Of a stretch of DNA of 64,000 nt, positions 31,781 through 43,925 are shown piece after piece; position 1 is the stretch's first letter; each line of letters begins with the position of its first letter. The stretch comes from Cordylochernes scorpioides (taxonomy: Eukaryota; Arthropoda; Arachnida; Pseudoscorpiones; Chernetidae), in the NCBI GenBank assembly GCA_030710605.1, contig CP092869.1:13399295-13463294 (forward strand), read 5' to 3'. The translations under genes were made by a program, and so were the position numbers. Below the pieces are notes generated by a model. That model was given only the letters and a program-made list of their open reading frames with translations. It was not told the DNA's origin and made no database searches.

Positions 31781-32050
31781 ATACACACACAAAGCTTTAT
31801 TAAGACCAGAGGTCTTATACAGATTCACCACAGGAAGAAATAATAGATTGAGCTCCTATACTCCAGGCAGCGCAGCACCCAAAAACAGCCTCCAGGTCCG
31901 ACACATGTCCAATGGCCACACGTTCCTTTTTGTATACGTCATGTTTAGCGAATCACTGAACAGGCGAGTGTGGAATCAGCCGCGTTCTAGTGCAAAGGAT
32001 AATATTAATAATTTTAATACCAGGGGAAACAGGTTAAATCACAACGTTTA
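31781..32050 (-). pseudogene. LINE C-terminus and 3' end
   Basis: Minus-strand copy of the 19862-20126 tail: (CA)n at the left, AATAAAG complement, hairpin, then the C-terminal codons, broken upstream. Confidence 0.6.
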
Positions 32051-32329
32051 ATTGATTTCTGTTCAACTAGATGGTACTCTCCCATCTAAAAATCGTTCAT
32101 GTTAGTGACCAGGATATGCCTAATTTGTTTTAAATAATTTTATTGTTTGTCTCTTAGAGAATGTCTTCAATGAGTCATTCAAAGCTTATCTCAGCCACTT
32201 GAAATGTTGAAATGTCGACTGCAGCTGATAAGACGCTCTGTTGTGGTTTCTTGTTCCCTTTACAAGGAGAGCTGATGGAATCTCAGACCATAAGTTGTCT
32301 CGGAATCTTGATCATTTTACTTTGGAATA

Positions 32330-32870
32330 TCCCATAGATCCTGTTTTGTGGCTACATGTTGGTAAATGTTGAAAATACTTGATACATGTTGAATTTTTTT
32401 TTTAAAGACACTTGTCTCATTATGTATTTGAAACACTCCATAATTTGCATAGTTTATTATCTAATTTACACCAAAAAGTTATGATACTGGATTGTGTTTT
32501 ACTGTGGATTGTCGTTAAATCCAGTTTTATGGCTACATACAATCAATGGGTACTATCAATTTTGTACATAGTACATACTGAAAATGTTCTAAAAAGACAC
32601 TTGTCTTATTATGTATTTGTAACACTCCGAGATTTTCATAGTTTATTATCTAATTTACACCAATAAGTTATGATACTGGATTGTGTTTTACTGTGGATTG
32701 TTGTCAAATCCAGTTTTATGACTACATACAATGAAGGAGAGGTTGGATACTATAAGTTTTGTACTTAGTACATACTGAGAATGTTTTTAAAAGACTCTTG
32801 TCTTCTTATGTATTTGAAACACTCCGAGATTTGCATAGTTTATTATCTAATATATTTGCACCAAAAAGTG
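32330..32870. repeat. Tandem repeat of about 190-197 bp, roughly 2.7 units
   Basis: 'aaagacacttgtct' recurs at 32403, 32593 and (as 'aaagactcttgtct') 32790, with 'gatactggattgtgttttac' between. Confidence 0.8.
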
Positions 32871-32899
32871 GGGATACTTATATATATATATATATATAT

Positions 32900-33330
32900 T
32901 ATAAATAGAAAAGAGATTTTCTGTTGATTTTGGAATTGTTGTGATTATCTTGATTTGGTTATCTTGAGAATTAAGCTATGGTGGTGCAGTCGTGGGAATA
33001 ACAATAAAAATGGTTTTGATCAGAGGTTGCTTTAATTGAGCTAAGGAATATTTATGAATAACATAATTTGATAAAAGTACTTCCTGGCTTAAGGCAAGTA
33101 GAATAAGGAAAACAAAAAATTATTTACATAATGTACAAAAGTTTTGAGCCGGCCAACGGGAAATAACAACAATGAGTTTTTATAGGGTAAGCGTGACCTC
33201 TGGCGGTCGATTTAACAGAGTATTTCTATCTATGAAATATAATTTCATATAAATTAATATTTTAATATAACATATATATATTTGTAGTGGCTATGTACAA
33301 TGAACATGGCGCCTCTGCCACCGCTGCAGA
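32900..33330 (+). repeat. Dispersed repeat, inverted partner of 25930-26360
   Basis: See that entry. The two copies lie 6.5 kb apart in opposite orientation. Confidence 0.6.
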
Positions 33331-34060
33331 GTTTGGTGGAGAATCACCAGCGGGTCTCCAGCGACACCACGTATTTCGACACAGTAGAAGAATAGATTTT
33401 GTGTCTATTTTAGTTGTTGGGAGAGTTGTTATTTTAGATATAAATTTATTTTCTTTGCAAAATTTTCATCCATAGAATACGTTAAAATTCAGATCAAACT
33501 TTAATGCTACATGGCACCAGAGTTGTTGCACCATCTTGACCTTCAACGGTACACCACTTGGCGTTGCTTATTCCAAACTCCACTTAAGTGTTGAGAAGAA
33601 GAAGAAAAAAGGAACGTTTACTCTCCATGCATCTAGTTAATTACGGTGTCATTGAGCAAATGGCGTGGAGCTACTAATTGGTTCTAATTACTTATTTAGT
33701 CAACGAGGGACCTGAAGGTTATGTACCTGCCAGGTGTACAGTCCGTGAATTGATAGCTCGTAGACAATTCCATATATTGTATTGACACCCCTAATGAATT
33801 GTTACAAAAATCAAAAAGAAATTAAACAAAGATAAATGTAAATTCGAAATTATTATAGACGCATGTGATTCTTTTAAAAAATAAACAATTTCTACTACCC
33901 TTACTGCAATGGAAAAATTAATGGGAGGGCCTGGCTCATCAGTGGTGAACCCTCCCAGCGGTTTCGCCAATTTAATCTATAATAATATCTAATTTTCATA
34001 ACAGACAACGCGCTAATGCATCATAATATAAATATAAATGATATTATTTACAATTGCTGT
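33331..34060. other. Mostly unrecognised
   Basis: 33930-33985 holds the dispersed 'cagtggtgaaccctcccag' block; the rest shows nothing. Confidence 0.4.
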
Positions 34061-34074
34061 GCTGCCTGAAGTAT

Positions 34075-34155
34075 AGGAGCTCCATCGGTTATTTCTTCCT
34101 GTGGTGAATCTGTATAGGACCGTTGTCTTAATAAAGCTTTGTGTGTGTGTGTGAT
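34075..34155 (+). repeat. LINE 3' end (hairpin, AATAAAG, (TG)n)
   Basis: 'aggagctccatcggttattt', 'tgtggtgaatctgtatagg', then GTCTTAATAAAGCTTTGTGT. Confidence 0.65.
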
Positions 34156-34361
34156 ATTATTTACAATTTGGTGATTAAATGACTGTTCTCAGGAAGGAAG
34201 ACTCATCCATCTTGTCCTCCTACAGACAAAGACAGGATCTCTCAGTTCAATGTTAAGATGATACTTAGAGGGATACACTTTGCAGATGATGATCCGTAGA
34301 AAAAAATAGAGCTACCACGTAGGGTAAATCATCAACTACCCGCTCTGTACTCTACCACAGA

Positions 34362-34538
34362 CTAGGTCAGCAAACCTTTTAATCGGAAGAGCCAAAATTT
34401 TCAAAGTTTTTAAAGAGCCATAAAATATTTTCTTGCTAAATAGTACTCACATAAATAATATTTACGTATGGAACTATATAAAGAGCTTCACATCTCCAAA
34501 GAGCCGCATGTGGCTCGCAGTTGACCGACTTCTGGTCT
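34362..34538. mobile_element. hAT-like MITE
   Basis: Left 'ggtcagcaaaccttttaatc', interior 'aaagagccgcatgtggctcg', right 'gttgaccgacttctggtc'. It is flanked by similar 'agact'/'tctaga' bases but without a clear 8-bp duplication. Confidence 0.6.
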
Positions 34539-35061
34539 AGATGAAACTTCCAGTTATGAGGATAACAGCTTGCTACGGCTGGCATGTTTACCAGTTAGTT
34601 CCAGCCCGAGTCTGGCAGTATATCTAGAGATGAACTCCATGAAGCAAAGCTGTTTGAAACCTGTGTAACAGGAAATTTGGACAGATGAAAATAGATGGTC
34701 TACCATTATGGTTGTTCCCACTCTTGAAGACAGCAAGATCTATATGTCAGAGATCTGAAAGAACATGACTGTAGCCAGTATGGATTGTTGCGTTGACCAT
34801 TCCAATCTCATATTGCTCATAAGCCATTATAGACACTGTTTATTGAAAATGTAAACTATTTAAAACCCGCGTATTTCTTTTTTATTATTAAAACAAAATT
34901 CTACTTCTCTTAGTCAATGATAAAGATAATGGAAGAACATGGTTCATCATTGCAGTAAGGGCTTTAGAAAATAGTGTTATTTAAAAGAGAAACATAGGCT
35001 ATAAATAGTCGACATTCTCAATAGCAGATGGCGTGTTAATGTATCGTGTTTGAATTAATCT
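34539..35061. other. Nothing recognised
   Basis: No coding domain or repeat signature. Confidence 0.4.
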
Positions 35062-35330
35062 AAAACATTATGACACTATTCCACTCACTAACTTCATCAA
35101 AGTTGCATGGTTGCAAGGTTTTCCCATTATTTACTAAGTGCAATTCTCAACCTGCAACCCGAAAACACATCATTGACTGTATTTGCTCATCCATTGATGA
35201 AATCGACTCATCCCCAGCAGACACCATCAACAAGCTCTACAGGCATGAATCAAAATTCTCAAGCTCTACAGGCTTGATACCCTGTAATAAGTGGAGATCG
35301 GAAAGAATATTAAGACTGTTATAATAAACT
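35062..35330 (+). pseudogene. LINE C-terminal fragment
   Basis: Encodes KVFPLFTKCNSQPATRKHII DCICSSIDE.. then SPADTINKLYR. This is the same C..C..H..C domain seen on the minus strand at 15056-15345 and 53060-53290, here with one cysteine of the first pair replaced (LFTKC). An internal 20-bp duplication around 'caagctctacaggc' disrupts the end. Confidence 0.65.
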
Positions 35331-35735
35331 GCGTTGAATCATGTCTTTTTCATTTGGAGAATCTATCAAGCCATGAGAATAGTCTGAAGAGAAACGTGAC
35401 TTGACAATGTGAGAACAAGGAAGAACATCAGGACATACCATCGCCTCAAAAGACTGTCAGGCGAAAGGGAAAATTAGCGAGGACTGTTGTGCCGACCTTC
35501 AAATCAAGGTGTCACTTTGTTGATAATGACAATGATATTCATTTCTTGTCGGAGAAGGAAGACAGGAAGGCCTTGGTGTCCGTCATGTCTTACCCTCAGT
35601 GAGTTCTTTGTCTGTTACCACGTATCCCAAGTACACATGGCCCCATTTTCCCGTTAGTCAGTCACATTTCGGAGTTCCCTGTTCACGGTTACCGTAACGG
35701 CTCACGACACCGTACTACAGGGCAGTCCCTTACTT
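35331..35735. other. Nothing recognised upstream of U6-like sequence
   Basis: I find no TATA box 25-30 bp before 35736, which argues against an active type 3 pol III promoter for the U6 copy. Confidence 0.4.
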
Positions 35736-35841
35736 GTGCTGCTTCTCTCCCGCAAATCTACTATAATATTGGAACGATACAGAGAAGATTAGAATGGCCC
35801 CTGCGCAAGAATGACACGCAAAATCGTGAAGCGTTCCATAT
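35736..35841 (+). pseudogene. U6 snRNA-like copy, probably dead
   Basis: From TTGGAACGATACAGAGAAGA (35769) to 'gcgttccatat' the sequence follows metazoan U6 nearly base for base, including the ACAGAGA box, 'ctgcgcaagaatgacacgca' and the 3' stem. Three faults suggest a pseudogene. The catalytic AGC triad reads AGA (TTAGAATGG). The 5' stem-loop is scrambled (GTGCTGCTTCTCTCCCGCAA replaces the TTCGGCAG loop). No T-run follows the 3' end and no TATA precedes it. U6 is the catalytic snRNA of the major spliceosome; this copy is useful as the local reference for the array at 47503-48504. Confidence 0.8.
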
Positions 35842-36844
35842 AATATACGCTATTTTTAGTTATATATATTTTTTAATTTTATATGATGTTTGTTTTATTC
35901 GTATTCTGATTGGATGATCAATGTCACATGATCTTAATCGTCCAATCATCGTTGAGTTCATTAACCAATCAACTTTCAGAGTTTCTTTAGCTCATAGATT
36001 GCATTGAACAACAAATTTATTATTAAATATAAGATCATGGCTTCGATTCAAGGAAGTTCTCTTTGTTTTTGTTTTTTTAATTAAAAATATTTTAATTTCA
36101 TCATTCTAATTGTATATATATACTTTTAAAAATCACTTTTTTTATTTCTCAAGGTTTTATTCAATTATCGTGTTGATTTCAAAAAGGTATAAGACGTCCC
36201 AACTTTTTGTCATTATATAGGTTTTTTTTAATCTTTGACAATACTTGTATTATAAGGATCTTACACTCCTTAATCTGTAATAGGGAATTTCAGCGAAGTG
36301 AGAAGGGTCCAATTTTGTTAAATCGAGACGTTTTTAGGTTTAAATTGTTCTTGAAATGTACAGTCGCATGTTCTACGAGAGAGGGACTGTGGTTTTAATG
36401 TTCTAGTTAAACAAGAGGAAGGTAAACCCAGGAAATATAGTTTAAAAATCACGTTCATAGAGTAACCAACCCAACGTGTGATTGAGCAAGGCATTCCGTA
36501 ACATGGCACGCAAGCATTAAGGCAATTATAGTCCAGTAAGGAGAGAGCGTGCATCAAAAATTTGGAAGCCGTAATTTAATGTGCTTGCATATTTCTCCCA
36601 TTTCAGGAAGGCGAGCTCTTGCTTGTAGGCACGCAAGACTGTCGTTTTTACATTAATGGCCTTCATTCAATCTCTCTCTTCGAACTACAATACCTCTTCC
36701 AGCACTTAAGCTTCTATCTTTTCCTGACTTCGATTCTTCATTCTTAGCATGAGATGGTGTTGTTGATGCCGTGGACATTGAACAGCTTGGCTAGAAAGAA
36801 GTCAACCGGGAACAGTAACATGTTCCTGTACATGTCATACAGTC
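35842..36844. other. No recognisable feature
   Basis: AT-rich first half, mixed second half. Short frames at 36207-36398 and 36318-36557 have no domain. Confidence 0.45.
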
Positions 36845-37194
36845 TTCTTCTTCTTTCTTATCTCCACTCAATCATATTAGGGTATCAAGCTTGTAAAGCT
36901 TGAGACTCTGGGTGAAGTAGAAAGCGTCTGCCTTTTTCATTAAGACTGGGAGCACTACTCAGTGGCAGGCCGACTTAGCTCCAAAAGAAATGGCCGCCTC
37001 TGACATGAGGAACAGATGCCATGTACAGCCGCTCCTAACATGGAGTACAAACGCTGCTCATCCTGTATCCCTGGATTAGGAGCCCTTACAGAGTACTATC
37101 AGCCGGGCCAGCTGAGCCAAGGTTTTTTAGTGAGCTTGTTACTGCTCCCCCTCCTTCTTTTTTATCCGGGCTTGGGACCGGCAAGGGCGGAGTT
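36845..37194 (+). repeat. LINE 3' tail family
   Basis: Full tail from 'cttcttctttcttatctcca' to 'catcc/tatccgggcttggg'. Confidence 0.7.
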
Positions 37195-37231
37195 TGTCAT
37201 ACAGTAGATGCATGATACTAAACATTGCTTT

Positions 37232-37366
37232 GACACCTTGTAAATGTAAATGTCGAACTGCTATCTACATGTTTATACAGGTGGTGTTCTTACAGCAAAA
37301 GGCATTCGCTAACTACCTAAAATTATTATCGTGACAGGTACAACGTATACTTGAGATAAGCAAAAA
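37232..37366 (+). repeat. SINE body, diverged
   Basis: 'aaatgtcgaactgctatcta', 'cttacagcaaaaggcattcg', 'gatataccttgagataagc'-like end. More mutated than other copies. Confidence 0.55.
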
Positions 37367-37382
37367 AGAAAAGAGATTTAAT

Positions 37383-37757
37383 ACAAGGTTATCCCAAAGG
37401 TTTGTAAACACTTGCAAAAAAATTGAAATACCAATATTATTCGCCGTTATGTTTAATGTCTTTGTATTATGTATAAAGTTATTGTATTATTATGTATTCG
37501 CCATAATACTATTGTAGCAAGGTATTTATTATTTTATTAACAGAGTATCATTTTTTATATATTTATTCTGCTATTCTGTAAACTTACCTCATTGTTTATC
37601 TTTTGTTTATCATTCATAGTTTGTTCTTGCCTTAAATTGCCGTATTATCCTGAAGTTTGTCTATCATAATTTTCATAAACGTAGCACTGTTATTCTCCAA
37701 GTAATAAGTAAAACAAAGTTTTTAGAAGAACAGGAACTTTTGAGATAACCTTAATAT
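37383..37757. mobile_element. mariner-like end pair around a dispersed repeat
   Basis: Left 'caaggttatcccaaaggttt' and right 'aacttttgagataacctta' are imperfect inverted ends of the same type as 21667-22259. The interior includes the 2460-2648-type repeat at 37500-37680. Confidence 0.55.
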
Positions 37758-38214
37758 GAGTGTATCAGCGCTCTAAATGCATTTTTTCTAGATTATCCAG
37801 AAAAAAAGAGAGAGAAAACAAGGAAGTCTCAAGGAGAATGATGGGGGTTGGTCAGAGAAGAAATATTGAGGCAATTATTTCTCAGTTCCCCACCCACATT
37901 GACAAAGTTGAGGACAAATAATGGACGGTGGATGAAGGAATGAACATCCCTAATGGAATACATTCCAACATCCCATTTGTTTCTTCTCGGCTTGCAACAA
38001 GGCGCGTGCATGCTTACAACAATGCCCTCACTAATTGTTCGGATCACCCTATGAAAAATGACCTTGTCTTATATAACAACCTCTTCCTTCTAAATTATTG
38101 ACTTGTTCATACTTGTTTTTAACCCCATAGTCTTGTTGATTAGGTATAACACGAAATGTTTGGGTTGAATATATCGTTGTGATTCTCTTCGTTTCTTTAT
38201 TTAGATGAACGCTC
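37758..38214. other. Nothing recognised
   Basis: Minus-strand frames 37829-38047 and 38049-38246 have no domain. The latter may overlap the decayed end of the mariner gene. Confidence 0.4.
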
Positions 38215-38400
38215 TTTGGATTTTGTATTATAGAATTTGAATACAAGCCTCCTCAACTTCTTTGAATAACTCAAATTTTCGCTTTCGTAGAAATTTTTCT
38301 ATTGATCGGAACATACCATAATAAGAGGGAGAGCATTGTCAGGACTGTAAGGAGGATGAGGTAGGATCTTAACTCCAGATTTAAATCTTCAAATTTATGT
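38215..38400 (-). pseudogene. mariner-family transposase C-terminal fragment
   Basis: One minus-strand frame reads RFKSGVKILPHPPYSPDNAL, containing the PHPPYSPD motif that carries the third catalytic Asp of mariner DDD transposases. Another frame downstream reads KFLRKRKFELFKEVEEA, matching the conserved segment after it. Frameshifts and a stop (after MVCSDQ) show the gene is dead. Upstream on the minus strand (38400 and beyond) the frame ARMTKHKFEDL continues directly into the first unit of the 113-bp satellite, which supplies the VLFHQDN segment with the second catalytic Asp. The N-terminal DNA-binding part is not present. Confidence 0.8.
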
Positions 38401-41400
38401 TTAGTCATTCTAGCGGTGTTGTCTTGATGGAACAAAACCTGATTTCAACCAACAATAACTGGGTACTTCAGTACATCCTACACTCTGTCTAGCTGTTGAC
38501 AGTAAAGTACTGTTTGGTCATTCTAGCGGTGTTGTCTTGATGGAACAAAACCTGATTTCAACCAACAATAACTAGGTACTTCAGTACATCCTACACTCTG
38601 TATAGCTGTTGACAGTAAAGTACTGTTTAGTCATTCTAGCGGTGTTGTCTTGATGGAACAAAACCTGATTTCAACCAACAATAACTGGGTACTTCAGTAC
38701 ATCCTACACTCTGTCTAGCTGTTGACAGTAAAGTACTGTTTAGTCATTCTAGCGGTGTTGTCTTGATGGAACAAAACCTGATTTCAACCAACAATAACTA
38801 GGTACTTCAGTACATCCTACACTCTGTCTAGCTTTTGACAGTAAAGTACTGTTTAATCATTCTAGCGGTGTTGTCTTGATGGAACAAAACCTGATTTCAA
38901 CCAACAATAACTGGGTACTTCAGTACATCCTACACTCTGTCTAGCTGTTGACAGTAAAGTACTGTTTAGTTATTCTAGCGGTATTGTCTTGATGGAACAA
39001 AACCTGATTTCAACCAACAATAACTGGGTACTTCAGTACATCCTACACTCTGTCTAGCTGTTGACAGTAAAGTACTGTTTAGTTATTCTAGCGGTGTTGT
39101 CTTGATAGAACAAAACCTGATTTCAACCAACAATAACTGGGTACTTCAGTACATCCTACACTCTGTCTAGCTGTTGACAGTAAAGTACTGTTTAGTTATT
39201 CTAGCGGTGTTGTCTTGATAGAACAAAACCTGATTTCAACCAACAATAACTGGGTACTTCAGTACATCCTACACTCTGTCTAGCTGTTGACAGTAAAGTA
39301 CTGTTTAGTTATTCTAGCGATGTTGTCTTGATAGAACAAAACCTGATTTCAACCAACAATAACTGGGTACTTCAGTACATCCTACACTCTGTCTAGCTGT
39401 TGACAGTAAAGTACTGTTTAGTTATTCTAGCGGTGTTGTCTTGATAGAACAAAACCTGATTTCAACTAACAATAACTGGGTACTTCAGTACATCCTACAC
39501 TCTGTCTAGCTGTTGACAGTAAAGTACTGTTTACTCATTCTAGCGGTGTTGTCTTGATGGAACAAAACCTGATTTCAACCAACAACAACTGGGTACTTCA
39601 GTACATCCTACACTCTGTCTAGCTGTTGACAGTAAAGTACTGTTTAGTTATTCTAGCGGTGTTGTCTTGATAGAACAAAACCTGATTTCAACCAACAATA
39701 ACTGGGTACTTCAGTACATCCTACACTCTGTCTAGCTGTTGACAGTAAAGTACTGTTTAATCATTCTAGCGGTGTTGTCTTGATGGAACAAAACCTGATT
39801 TCAACCAACAACAACTGGGTACTTCAGTACATCCTACACTCTGTCTAGCTGTTGACAGTAAAGTACTGTTTAGTCATTCTAGCGGTGTTGTCTTGATGGA
39901 ACAAAACCTGATTTCAACCAACAATAACTGGGTACTTCAGTACATCCTACACTCTGTCTAGCTGTTGACAGTAAAGTACTGTTTAGTTATTCTAGCGGTG
40001 TTGTCTTGATAGAACAAAACCTGATTTCAACCAACAATAACTGGGTACTTCAGTACATCCTACACTCTGTCTAGCTGTTGACAGTAAAGTACTGTTTAGT
40101 TATTCTAGCGGTGTTGTCTTGATAGAACAAAACCTGATTTCAACTAACAATAACTGGGTACTTCAGTACATCCTACACTCTGTCTAGCTGTTGACAGTAA
40201 AGTACTGTTTACTCATTCTAGCGGTGTTGTCTTGATGGAACAAAACCTGATTTCAACCAACAACAACTGGGTACTTCAGTACATCCTACACTCTGTCTAG
40301 CTGTTGACAGTAAAGTACTGTTTAGTCATTCTAGCGGTGTTGTCTTGATGGAACAAAACCTGATTTCAACCAACAATAACTGGGTACTTCAGTACATCCT
40401 ACACTCTGTCTAGCTGTTGACAGTAAAGTACTGTTTAATCATTCTAGCGGTGTTGTCTTGATAGAACAAAACCTGATTTCAACCAACAATAACTGGGTAC
40501 TTCAGTACATCCTACACTCTGTCTAGCTGTTGACAGTAAAGTACTGTTTAGTTATTCTAGCGGTATTGTCTTGATGGAACAAAACCTGATTTCAACCAAC
40601 AATAACTGGGTACTTCAGTACATCCTACACTCTGTCTAGCTGTTGACAGTAAAGTACTGTTTACTCATTCTAGCGGTGTTGTCTTGATGGAACAAAACCT
40701 GATTTCAACCAACAATAACTGGGTACTTCAGTACATCCTACACTCTGTCTAGCTGTTGACAGTAAAGTACTGTTTAGTTATTCTAGCGGTATTGTCTTGA
40801 TGGAACAAAACCTGATTTCAACCAACAATAACTGGGTACTTCAGTACATCCTACACTCTGTCTAGGTGTTGACAGTAAAGTACTGTTTACTCATTCTAGC
40901 GGTGTTGTCTTGATGGAACAAAACCTGATATTAACCAGCAACAACTGGGTACTTCAGTACATCCTACACTCTGTCTAGCTGTTGACAGTAAAGTACTGTT
41001 TAGTCATTCTAGCGGTATTGTCTTGATGGAACAAAACCTGATTTCAACCAACAATAACTGGGTACTTCAGTACATCCTACACTCTGTCTAGGTGTTGACA
41101 GTAAAGTACTGTTTACTCATTCTAGCGGTGTTGTCTTGATGGAACAAAACCTGATTTCAACCAACAACAACTGGGTACTTCAGTACATCCTACACTCTGT
41201 CTAGCTGTTGACAGTAAAGTACTGTTTAATCATTCTAGCGGTGTTGTCTTGATGGAACAAAACCTGATTTCAACCAACAATAACTGGGTACTTCAGTACA
41301 TCCTACACTCTGTCTAGCTGTTGACAGTAAAGTACTGTTTGGTTATTCTAGCGGTGTTGTCTTGATGGAACAAAACCTGATTTCAACCAACAACAACTGG

Positions 41401-41558
41401 GTACTTCAGTACATCCTACACTCTGTCTAGCTGTTGACAGTAAAGTACTGTTTAGTCATTCTAGCGGTGTTGTCTTGATAGAACAAAACCTGATTTCAAC
41501 CAACAATAACTGGGTACTTCAGTACATCCTACACTCTGTCTAGCTGTTGACAGTAAAG
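38400..41558. repeat. 113-bp satellite made from a mariner transposase segment (about 28 units)
   Basis: The period is exactly 113 bp (38400 to 38513). On the minus strand each unit carries the coding sense VLFHQDNTARMTK, the mariner block around the second catalytic Asp, preceded by out-of-frame sequence with stops. Units are very similar; recurrent variants (T(C/T)ATTC, GA(T/C)GGAACA versus GATAGAACA, AACAA(T/C)AAC) recur in patches, suggesting recent homogenisation. Confidence 0.93.
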
Positions 41559-41856
41559 GTCTGAATTGATAGACAATTGGTATAATAGCCTATTTAAACA
41601 TTTTTAACCCAATGTGAAAAATTAGATTAATAGCAAGTTTTACAAATGTGATTCAAATATTGTCCCTTAGTTACATATATCTCTGAAACTGCCCATTATG
41701 TAAGCTGAAGGAAGAATTCAATGGCTCATTTGTCTGGTGATTGAGTGAATCAGCTCATCCTCGCTGAGTCAAGATCACCATATCCTTTGTGCTCTTGTGA
41801 ATGGCTATTTAACAAATCAATGCTATAAAGAACTAGACATTATATAATATCCAAAA
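41559..41856. other. Nothing recognised
   Basis: Unique-looking AT-rich sequence to the right of the satellite. I do not see the N-terminal part of the transposase here. Confidence 0.4.
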
Positions 41857-42185
41857 TTTAAGAACGAAAAAGGAGGAGGGGGAGCAGTAACAAGCTCACT
41901 AAAAAACCTGGGCTCAGCTGGCCCGGCTGATAGTACCCTGTAAGGGCTCCTAATCCAGGGATACAGGATGAGCAGCGTTTGTACTCCATGTAAGGAGAGG
42001 CTGCACATGGCGTCTGTTCCTCATGTCAGAGGCTTTCTTTTGGAGCTAAGTCGGCCTGCCACTGAGTAATGCTCCCAGTCTTAATGACAAAGACAGACGC
42101 ATTCAACTTCACTCAGTCATGATGGTTGTCAAGCTTTACAAGCTTGATATCTTAATATCATTGAGTGGAGATAAGAAAGAAGAAG
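41857..42185 (-). repeat. LINE 3' tail family (reverse)
   Basis: Complement of 6500-6815, ending 'tgagtggagataagaaagaa'. Confidence 0.7.
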
Positions 42186-42299
42186 AAAGAATATAGCAAT
42201 AGTTCTAGTTCAAATATATTCGTCAAGTCATTGCCCACAGTAACCAGTTCATAAGAGTTCGAATTTTCTCGGAAAAAATATTTGTATAAAATGAATAAA

Positions 42300-42779
42300 A
42301 CAAGACAGAGAGATTTAAGAAATTTAAAAATATTTTATTGACCTCATACACAAGTCAATGGTAGAACTATATAATAATCATAAAAAGAGGGATAAAATAA
42401 AAGAGTAAAATATATACAGTTATGTACAGTCGAGGAGATTCCCCCAACGACAAAGAGTCCTCCTCCAGACAGAGAGATAGATAGATTGAAACTGATTTAT
42501 TACATAGTTCATTTAAGATTATATAATGTTAAATACAGAATAAATATGAATGAATAAGATTATATTAAGATAAATATATGAATAAATAGATATAAGAATA
42601 TAAATAGAGAGAGAGATTGAAACATACTTTATTGACTTATATTGTCAATGGTAAAACAAAAACAAGAAGAACACATAAAAAACATAGATTTCTAAATCAA
42701 AATGCCAGCTTGACACCTCGAAAATGAATCAATAGGTGAAAACATACACAAATGCATAATATATACATTTATATAGAGA
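42300..42779 (-). repeat. Cluster of LINE 3' ends
   Basis: Two reverse tails of the hairpin-AATAAA type: 42318-42372 ('attttattgacctcataca' with 'caagtcaatgg') and 42605-42665 ('tactttattgacttatattg' with 'tcaatgg'), each preceded by AGAGAG-rich repeats. Confidence 0.5.
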
Positions 42780-43925
42780 TTCTCCATTGATGGAGGGAGA
42801 TATGGAGAGACCATGTGGCCTAAACTCAGTAGAGGAAGGCATTGAAGGAGGGAGATATGGAGAGACCATGTGGCCCACCCTCAGTAGAGGAAGGCATTGA
42901 AGGAGGGAGATATGGAGAGACCATGTGGCCCACCCTCAGTAGAGGAAGGCATTGAAGAAGGGAGAAATGGAGAGACCATGTGGCCCACCCTCAGTAGAGG
43001 AAGGCATTGAAGGAGGAAGATATGGAGAGACCATGTGGCCTACCCTCAGTAAAGGAAGACATTGAAGGAGGGAGATATGGAGAGACCATGTGGCCCACCC
43101 TCAGTAGAGGAAGGCATTGAAGGAGGAAGATATGGAGAGACCATGTGGCCTACCCTCAGTAAAGGAAGGCATTGAAGGAGGAAGATATGGAGAGACCATG
43201 TGGCCTACCCCCAGTAAAGGAAGACATTGAAGGAGGGAGATGTGGAGAGACCATGTGGCCAGCCACCCTCAGTAGAGGAAGGCATTGAAGGAGGGAGATA
43301 TGGCGAGACCATGTGGCCTACCCTCAGTAGAGGAAGGCATTGAAGTAAGGAGATATGGATAGACCATGTGGCCAGCCATCGTCAGTAGAGGAAGGCATTG
43401 AAGGAGGGAGATATGGCGAGACCATGTGGCCTACCCTCAGTAGAGGAAGGCATTGAAGTAAGGAGATATGGATAGACCATGTGGCCAGCCACCCTCAGTA
43501 GAGGAAGGCATTGAAGGAGGGAGATATGGCGAGACCATGTGGTCTACCCTCAGTAGAGGAAGGCATTGAAGGAGGGAGATATGGCGAGACCATGTGGTCT
43601 ACCCTCAGTAGAGGAAGGCATTGAAGGAGGGAGATATGGAGAGACCATGTGGCCTAACCTCAGTAGAGGAAGACATTGAAGGAGGGAGATATGGAGAGAC
43701 CATGTGGCCAGCCACCCTCAGTAGAGGAAGACATTGAAGGAGGGAGATATGGAGAGACCATGTGGCCAGCCACCCTCAGTAGAGGAAGTCATTGAAGGAG
43801 GGATATATGGAGAGACCATGTGGCCAGCCACCCTCAGTAGAGGAAGACATTGAAGGAGGGAGATATGGAGAGACCATGTGGCCAGCCATCCTCAGTAGAG
43901 GAAGACATTGAAGAAGGAGGAGTAC
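42780..43925. repeat. 55-bp minisatellite, about 21 units
   Basis: The unit is GGAGGGAGATATGGAGAGAC, then 'catgtggcccaccctcag', 'tagaggaaggcattgaa'. Some units carry a 4-bp insert (GGCCAGCCACC). Purine-rich on the + strand. Confidence 0.93.

Noticed and set aside
38400..41558. Satellite as a host centromeric alpha-like repeat
   Set aside because: The unit clearly derives from transposase coding sequence and is only about 3.2 kb long here. Centromere function cannot be argued from this window.
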